A stretch of 6,497 bases of DNA. Source: Kiritimatiellales bacterium. GTDB taxonomy: Bacteria; Verrucomicrobiota; Kiritimatiellia; Kiritimatiellales; Tichowtungiaceae. Under the pieces are notes generated by a model, which saw only the letters and a program-made list of their open reading frames with translations, did not search any database and was not told the DNA's origin. The DNA lies in assembly GCA_028692515.1 (NCBI GenBank), contig JAQUXG010000055.1:2676-9172 (forward strand). The letters run 5' to 3'. A program made the position numbers and the translations under genes. This document shows, one piece after another, positions 1 through 3,304 of this stretch (position 1 is the first letter of the stretch; the number at the start of each line of letters is the position of its first letter).

Positions 1-334
1 GGCGGACATCAGAGTTCACCATCACGTTATCGCCCAGCGCTTCGTCCATGTAGGACGAAATGTCCGCTTCCGGAACGTTGCGGGTCATCGTGGTCGTGTC
101 GGTGAAATACTTGGTTTCGCGCTTGCCGCTGACGAAGCTGGTGATGCCGCCCTTCATCGTGCGGATCGTCACCTCAATGTCGTAATAACCCTCTTCTGAG
201 CCCCGGCGGACATCAGAGTTCACCATCACGTTATCGCCCAGCGCTTCATCCATGTAGTCGGCAATGTCCGCCTCAGGAACAAAGCGGGTCAGCGTCGTCG
301 TATCCGTGAAATATTTGGTCTCGCGCTTGCCGCT
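1..334 (-). repeat. 204-base tandem coding repeat (two blocks seen)
   Basis: Bases 1-130 and 205-334 are near-identical, about 88% by hand count, with the first 43 bases of each exact. The period is 204 bases, a multiple of three, so each unit adds 68 residues. The interval 131-204 is similar to 335-408 only weakly, mostly at protein level. The window begins exactly within the array, so the copy number is unknown. Confidence 0.92.
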
Positions 335-655
335 CTCCAGCGTAATAAGAAATCCCTTGCGCAGCACCTGCACCACGCCGCTGCGACCCTCTTCGATCGC
401 GGAATATCCCAGCCGCCAGTTCCCCGGCATCGTTTCGCCGTCAACCATCGGATCTGTCACATAAAGCTTTGATGTCTCAGCATCATTCTTCACCGACGTC
501 TTGGTGTTCAAATAGGTCACAGCCGCGAAGCGGCTATCTCCATGCACATCCGGCCACCAGCGCTTCACTTCTGTACGAGCGGAAAGCTCGGCGCCGGCTT
601 GTGAAATCCACTTTGCCTTCTTCTCATCCAGCAGCGTCTTAAAATCAGGGGTCAT
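1..655 (-). CDS. N-terminal 218 residues of a tandem-module protein (partial)
   Basis: Start MTPDFKTLLD with a strong AAGGAG five bases upstream; the frame is open to the left edge and continues beyond. There is no signal peptide or membrane segment. Residues 1-35 look helical and charged (LLDEKKAKW), followed by a mixed region with NTKTSVKNDAETSKLYVTDP. From about residue 84 the protein becomes modular. A 43-residue block starting SGKRETKYFTDTTT and ending ALGDNVMVNSDVR occurs at 108-150 and again at 176-218. The linker between the blocks (EEGYYDIEVTIRTMKGG) matches a diverged segment before the first block (EEGRSGVVQVLRKG), so the full unit is 68 residues and at least a third junction lies at the edge. 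I do not recognise the family. Position after fibre and hydrolase genes suggests a repetitive virion or surface protein; this is context only. Confidence 0.75.
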   Translation of the reverse strand, partial: MTPDFKTLLDEKKAKWISQAGAELSARTEVKRWWPDVHGDSRFAAVTYLNTKTSVKNDAETSKLYVTDPMVDGETMPGNWRLGYSAIEEGRSGVVQVLRKGFLITLESGKRETKYFTDTTTLTRFVPEADIADYMDEALGDNVMVNSDVRRGSEEGYYDIEVTIRTMKGGITSFVSGKRETKYFTDTTTMTRNVPEADISSYMDEALGDNVMVNSDVR

Positions 656-660
656 GGGAT

Positions 661-666
661 CTCCTT
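661..666 (-). promoter_or_regulatory. AAGGAG ribosome binding site overlapping the hydrolase stop
   Basis: The TAA stop of the hydrolase gene is part of TAAGGAG, five bases before ATG 655-653. This fixes the start of the repeat-module gene and mirrors the junction at 3299-3305. Confidence 0.85.
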
Positions 667-1228
667 AAATCGTCACGGTGCACATTAATTTTGTACGGAT
701 GCTGTCGGCGAGCAGTGTCGGCCAGATTCCGTGCACAGGACGGTGCAAATCGGTCGTCGGGTAATCAACGGATCGAACGCCGTCTTCTATCATCATCGAA
801 CAGAAAGATGCCGTCAGATGTCCGTTTTCGTCGACGGGCGCAGCGTGATTTAAATAGGTATTGAACCGGGCGTAAAGAATGCCCTTATACCAGTATGGAA
901 GTTTCTTTTCCGCATACTGGCGAAGATGGCTTTCAACCAGTGAGAACTTGAATTCTTCCATGTCCGGCAGATCATACACATCAATTGGAGTGCCGGGCGT
1001 GTGACCGGATTTAAGGCTGTAGGTTTCACGCGCCCCGCAGCCTTCCCATGATTCGATGCAACCAGCCTCGATAATCAGCTGTTTGACCTCTTCCGAATCC
1101 GGGGCGATGCGAATCATGTCGCGCAGGGTTTGCGTGGTTTTCAGCCATGCGGCGTGGCTGTACGGGCCGAGCGTACACATCTTGATCCGCCATGAAACAA
1201 ACGATTTTCCTTTATATAGCAGGATCAT
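665..1228 (-). CDS. Permuted NlpC/P60 (papain-like, YiiX type) hydrolase, 187 residues
   Basis: Permuted NlpC/P60 enzymes have the catalytic His near the N-terminus and the Cys near the C-terminus; many cut peptide or amide bonds in cell-wall peptides or act on lipids. Here the order is visible: a first strand ILLYKG, then SHAAW with His25, an acidic segment CIESWEG (Glu59 or Glu62 as possible third residue), and ASFCSMMIEDG with Cys143 near the start of a helix, as in the FCSELV motif of the family. A later P-x-x-x-I-W-P-x-x-L-A-D-S stretch (164-176) resembles the family's closing segment. There is no signal peptide or membrane helix, so export would need a holin or damaged membrane, which fits the two small membrane proteins just upstream. 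An endolysin role is the best guess; a virion-associated wall hydrolase is possible. ATG 1228 overlaps the preceding TGA and has GGAG nearby. Confidence 0.78.
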   Translation of the reverse strand: MILLYKGKSFVSWRIKMCTLGPYSHAAWLKTTQTLRDMIRIAPDSEEVKQLIIEAGCIESWEGCGARETYSLKSGHTPGTPIDVYDLPDMEEFKFSLVESHLRQYAEKKLPYWYKGILYARFNTYLNHAAPVDENGHLTASFCSMMIEDGVRSVDYPTTDLHRPVHGIWPTLLADSIRTKLMCTVTI

Positions 1229-1425
1229 GGGTTATCTCCGTCCGTCTTCTGCCCTCTGTCTTCTGATCTCCGACTCCACGGCCATTTGAATCCGAGGAAT
1301 TCAACCGAACCTTCACGTTTCCATGTAATTTTCAGGCGCAGAAAGCCCGCCGCAACGGTCACGGCAGCCAGCGCCAGAATCAGACGCGGTAGCCAGTCCA
1401 TCATCTTTGGAAGCCAGTCCATCAT
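1225..1425 (-). CDS. Small single-span membrane protein, 66 residues
   Basis: One hydrophobic segment (about residues 15-29, LILALAAVTVAAGFL) is followed by a basic stretch (RLKITWKR), giving an N-out/C-in prediction by the positive-inside rule. The start is uncertain: the first 14 residues are a tandem duplication, MMDWLPK then MMDWLPR, so initiation could be at 1425, 1422, 1404 or 1401, and none has a strong ribosome binding site. The C-terminal tail (RRSEDRGQKTDGD) is encoded by a repeat-like AGAAGAC string and may be noncoding sequence captured by the frame. Its TGA overlaps the ATG of the hydrolase gene (ATGA), which supports real translation. Position between a tail-anchored protein and a cell-wall hydrolase suggests a holin or antiholin role, unproven. 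Confidence 0.65.
   Translation of the reverse strand: MMDWLPKMMDWLPRLILALAAVTVAAGFLRLKITWKREGSVEFLGFKWPWSRRSEDRGQKTDGDNP
1238..1265. repeat. 14-base imperfect tandem repeat across a gene junction
   Basis: CCGTCCGTCTTCTG (1238-1251) is followed by CCCTCTGTCTTCTG (1252-1265), 12 of 14 bases the same. On the minus strand it reads CAGAAGACAGAGGG then CAGAAGACGGACGG, similar to dispersed 'CAGAAGACAGAGG' strings I recall from several environmental genomes. It codes for the polar tail of the 66-residue protein and adjoins the GGAG site of the hydrolase gene. Confidence 0.6.
1391..1425 (-). repeat. 21-base tandem duplication at the start of the 66-residue gene
   Basis: AGCCAGTCCATCAT is present at 1391-1404 and identically at 1412-1425, period 21. 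It duplicates the start codon pair and the residues MMDWLP in frame, making four possible start codons in two pairs. Confidence 0.9.
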
Positions 1426-1432
1426 TTTGTTC

Positions 1433-1702
1433 TCAAGTGAATTTTAAAATCAGGGATACTACAGCGACTACGACGGTGAAGACGGCAGAGAAAGCCGGCC
1501 AGCCAAAGCGCGGCCTATTATTCGGACACGTCTTCATTCTGCGCTCGCACTCGTCAAACGTAATGGTTTCCGCATGGAGCTGGGTACGTGTCACTCGAAT
1601 TAAATATGCGACGCCATTTAAAAGAGCATTTGGATCTCCGTTAGCCAGCGAAGACTCATGGCGCTCCCCTTCGTGAATCAGTTCCTTGCGCTCCGGTGTC
1701 AT
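1433..1702 (-). CDS. Tail-anchored small membrane protein, possible holin-like, 89 residues
   Basis: The start ATG 1702 has an AAAGGA site five bases upstream. The first 67 residues are polar and charged (MTPERKELIHEGERHESS, later FDECERRMKTC), with Cys at 52 and 59. Residues about 68-87 (WPAFSAVFTVVVAVVSLILK) are one strong C-terminal membrane helix followed only by FT, so the protein is probably anchored by its tail with the N-terminal part in the cytoplasm. Small one-helix proteins of this layout next to a cell-wall hydrolase gene are often holins, holin regulators or hydrolase recruiters (XhlA is a known example of a polar N-terminus with a C-terminal helix). No family-specific motif is visible, so this is a positional inference. 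Seven bases separate it from the next gene. Confidence 0.72.
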   Translation of the reverse strand: MTPERKELIHEGERHESSLANGDPNALLNGVAYLIRVTRTQLHAETITFDECERRMKTCPNNRPRFGWPAFSAVFTVVVAVVSLILKFT

Positions 1703-1708
1703 GGCATT

Positions 1709-1728
1709 CCTTTCGTGTTTTTTGTGGC
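1709..1728. repeat. Repeat-like A/C-rich string between lipoprotein and next gene
   Basis: The minus strand reads GCCACAAAAAACACGAAAGG here. It resembles the 'cacaaaa-cacgaaa' strings that occur as dispersed intergenic sequence in some environmental genomes (recalled, not checked). Its end supplies the AAAGGA ribosome binding site of the 89-residue gene (1708-1713, five bases before ATG 1702). Confidence 0.35.
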
Positions 1729-2156
1729 TATTTTCCGTAACCGTAATCCTTGAGCGCGTCTTCGATTCCGGCGGTGAAGTTGGCGAGTACAGTCAGGCGG
1801 TCGGCCTTATCCGTGATTTCGCCTTCAAGCCGGTTGCGGGCCAGCGTGTAGAAGTTGAGCACAAGCTGTTTCTGCGCGTCGCTGGCGGACTCTCCCAGCA
1901 TTTTTCTAACGGCGGCGGTTGCAGCCTGATCCATCAGCGAAACGTCATCAGATGTGCCGTAGACGGCCTGCAATACGCGATAGCCGGTGATGCAGGCGGC
2001 GTGCAGCTCTTTGGGCTGGACGTTCTCTGTGGCCATCCAGACAACGGCGGTGGTGCGTCCGGCCTGATAGCCGGGGCGAGACGGACTCAAAAACAGTGCG
2101 CAGCCGGTCAGCAGGAAAGCTGCGATGATGGCGATGGGGACAATTATCTTTTTCAT
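1728..2156 (-). CDS. Small lipoprotein, 142 residues
   Basis: The N-terminus is a type II signal peptide: MKK, a hydrophobic stretch (IIVPIAIIAAFL), then the lipobox LTGC with the modified Cys at residue 19. Ala follows the Cys, so in a diderm host there is no Asp+2 signal for staying in the inner membrane. The mature part, about 124 residues, begins with a short Pro/Gly-rich linker and then looks helical, with clusters such as AATAAVRKMLGE and DALKDYGYGK. I do not recognise the family with confidence. Lipoproteins beside phage lysis genes can be outer-membrane spanin subunits or superinfection-exclusion proteins. This one is longer than a typical Rz1 and not proline-rich, so exclusion, envelope anchoring or an unknown role are equally open. 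It is translationally coupled to the rhomboid gene. Confidence 0.8.
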   Translation of the reverse strand: MKKIIVPIAIIAAFLLTGCALFLSPSRPGYQAGRTTAVVWMATENVQPKELHAACITGYRVLQAVYGTSDDVSLMDQAATAAVRKMLGESASDAQKQLVLNFYTLARNRLEGEITDKADRLTVLANFTAGIEDALKDYGYGK

Positions 2157-2764
2157 GGTGTTTCTCCTTGGGTTAATTTCAATTTTCCAATCTCCACTGA
2201 AATCCGCAGCGGCTTAAAGGAAAGAAGCATCCCGGTAATCAGGCCACCCAGCCCGGCGAGCGTATGCACCGGCCACGCGATGAACGGAAAGAACGTTTTT
2301 GAAAATAATGCATCTGTCAGCAGAACAATTCCAAGCATTGGAACCGGTGGAAGTGACAGACACCGAACGCCAAACAGCGAAAAAACCGATGTCTTACGTT
2401 CCCGCCACGCAATCAATCCGAACAGTGCATAGATCAGTGGGCTTGATCCGCACAGCCATGCGTGATTCGGCATTAATGCCAGTGAATAAAGCCACACCGC
2501 ACATAAAGCCGCAGGCAGTGCGTGAACGATTAGAAACGCGGAAGTCTGCCGTCCGAATCCGTACATCAGAATAATCAGCGCGGCAGAGTTTACGATTACA
2601 TGCGTCGCAGATCCATGCACAAGCAGGCAGGATGCAAACCGATAGATTTCATGTTCTCCGGTGCGAACCGCCAACGCAGCAGTCAGGTTCGGAATCCGGC
2701 ACTGTATCGCAAAAACGATCAGCAGAAATGCCGCAAGAAAAATGGCAACAGCGTTCTGTTTCAT
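2153..2764 (-). CDS. Rhomboid-family intramembrane serine protease, 203 residues
   Basis: Rhomboids cut membrane helices within the bilayer using a Ser-His dyad. Six hydrophobic segments are visible: about 5-22, 45-70, 76-98, 103-119, 141-155 and 161-182, the six-helix core of bacterial rhomboids. Segment 2 has His50-x4-His55-x3-Asn59, matching the oxyanion-side motif H-x4-H-x3-N. Segment 4 has Gly106-Ser-Ser108-Pro followed by LIYALFG, matching GxSG with the last Gly replaced by Pro; Ser108 is the expected nucleophile. Segment 6 has His167-x2-Ala-x3-Gly, close to H-x2-G-x3-G, giving the expected catalytic His. The short length and lack of extra domains also fit the rhombosortase branch, which I cannot exclude. 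The tail after segment 6 is short and polar. It overlaps the exported-protein gene before it and the lipoprotein gene after it by four bases each, so the three are probably made together. Confidence 0.85.
   Translation of the reverse strand: MKQNAVAIFLAAFLLIVFAIQCRIPNLTAALAVRTGEHEIYRFASCLLVHGSATHVIVNSAALIILMYGFGRQTSAFLIVHALPAALCAVWLYSLALMPNHAWLCGSSPLIYALFGLIAWRERKTSVFSLFGVRCLSLPPVPMLGIVLLTDALFSKTFFPFIAWPVHTLAGLGGLITGMLLSFKPLRISVEIGKLKLTQGETP
2164..2169 (-). promoter_or_regulatory. AAGGAG ribosome binding site of the lipoprotein gene
   Basis: AAGGAG is placed seven bases before ATG 2156-2154, inside the 3' end of the rhomboid gene. It supports the ATGA-overlap start of the lipoprotein. Confidence 0.8.
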
Positions 2765-3294
2765 TGTGCACCTCCGGCCAGTGCCGCCGCCGCAAATCCA
2801 AGAAAGGCATCTCTTACCTGCCCTTGTGGCGCATAGGCTCCGTTCGATGCCGCGAATTCGAGACCGGCGGCGGCTGGGCCAAAGGTGGCTGATACCACGA
2901 CCGGTGAGACCGGAACCTTGAGGCTGGCCTTAAAGCGTTCAAGGATGACGGGCATCCCGTTAAGTGTCCACTGGTAGCCTTTCGGCAGCTCAAAGATTAC
3001 GTTGCAGACCCACGTTGCGGCATTCGTTGTCACCACATCAGTGGCGACCTGCTGTCCAACGGTATTGGTTTCGACCGTGTAGCCATCGAACATTCCGTTG
3101 GTTGTCACTTGCTCCATTTCCAGCCATTGGAAAACCGTATTGGTCTCGACCGATGCGGCGCGGTATTCGACCGATTCGACGGAGAGCTGCGACGGCAGAA
3201 CCGTAATCGTCTGATTGCTGAAAACGAGCGACTGGGCGCGGGCGGACATACCCAGCGCGGCGATGATGAATAATGCAGAAAGGTTATTTTTCAT
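2761..3294 (-). CDS. Exported protein of unknown function, 177 residues
   Basis: The start is fixed by a strong AAGGAG site. Residues 1-20 (MKNNLSALFIIAALGMSARA) form a standard signal peptide with probable signal peptidase I cleavage after ARA, leaving an N-terminal Gln. The mature part is Thr/Val/Asn-rich and probably beta, with VETNTV repeated at residues 49-54 and 74-79, and one Cys (97). The last part (AFLGFAAAALAGGAQ) is Ala/Gly-rich and mildly hydrophobic but too short for an ordinary membrane span. I recognise no family. It follows the fibre-like gene with eight bases between stop and start codons and overlaps the rhomboid gene by four bases. A partner of the fibre-like protein or a substrate of the rhomboid protease is possible, but both are guesses from position. 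The DNA also shows short repeated Thr-Asn-Thr-encoding strings shared with the fibre gene. Confidence 0.8.
   Translation of the reverse strand: MKNNLSALFIIAALGMSARAQSLVFSNQTITVLPSQLSVESVEYRAASVETNTVFQWLEMEQVTTNGMFDGYTVETNTVGQQVATDVVTTNAATWVCNVIFELPKGYQWTLNGMPVILERFKASLKVPVSPVVVSATFGPAAAGLEFAASNGAYAPQGQVRDAFLGFAAAALAGGAQ
2771..2775 (-). promoter_or_regulatory. GGAGG ribosome binding site of the rhomboid gene
   Basis: GGAGG lies inside the end of the 177-residue gene, six bases before ATG 2764-2762. It confirms the ATGA-overlap start of the rhomboid gene. Confidence 0.8.
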
Positions 3295-3298
3295 GAGT

Positions 3299-3304
3299 CT
3301 CCTT
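3299..3304 (-). promoter_or_regulatory. AAGGAG ribosome binding site overlapping the fibre gene stop
   Basis: The TAA stop of the fibre-like gene overlaps AAGGAG (TAAGGAG), four bases before ATG 3294-3292. This supports the assigned start of the 177-residue gene and coupled translation of the two genes. Confidence 0.8.

Noticed and set aside
1..334. CRISPR array or regulatory direct repeats
   Set aside because: The repeat unit is 204 bases, in frame, within an open coding region, with divergence mostly compatible with protein change; there are no short repeats with unique spacers.
1728..2156. Lipoprotein as a classic Rz1-type spanin
   Set aside because: The mature part is about 124 residues, helical and not proline-rich, and no matching inner-membrane spanin with a coiled coil is evident next to it, so the spanin label is not supported.
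1686..2432. Long plus-strand open frame of 248 codons
   Set aside because: It lies opposite the lipoprotein and rhomboid genes, which have clear lipobox, catalytic motifs and ribosome binding sites. The plus-strand product shows no recognisable domain and has no fitting operon context.
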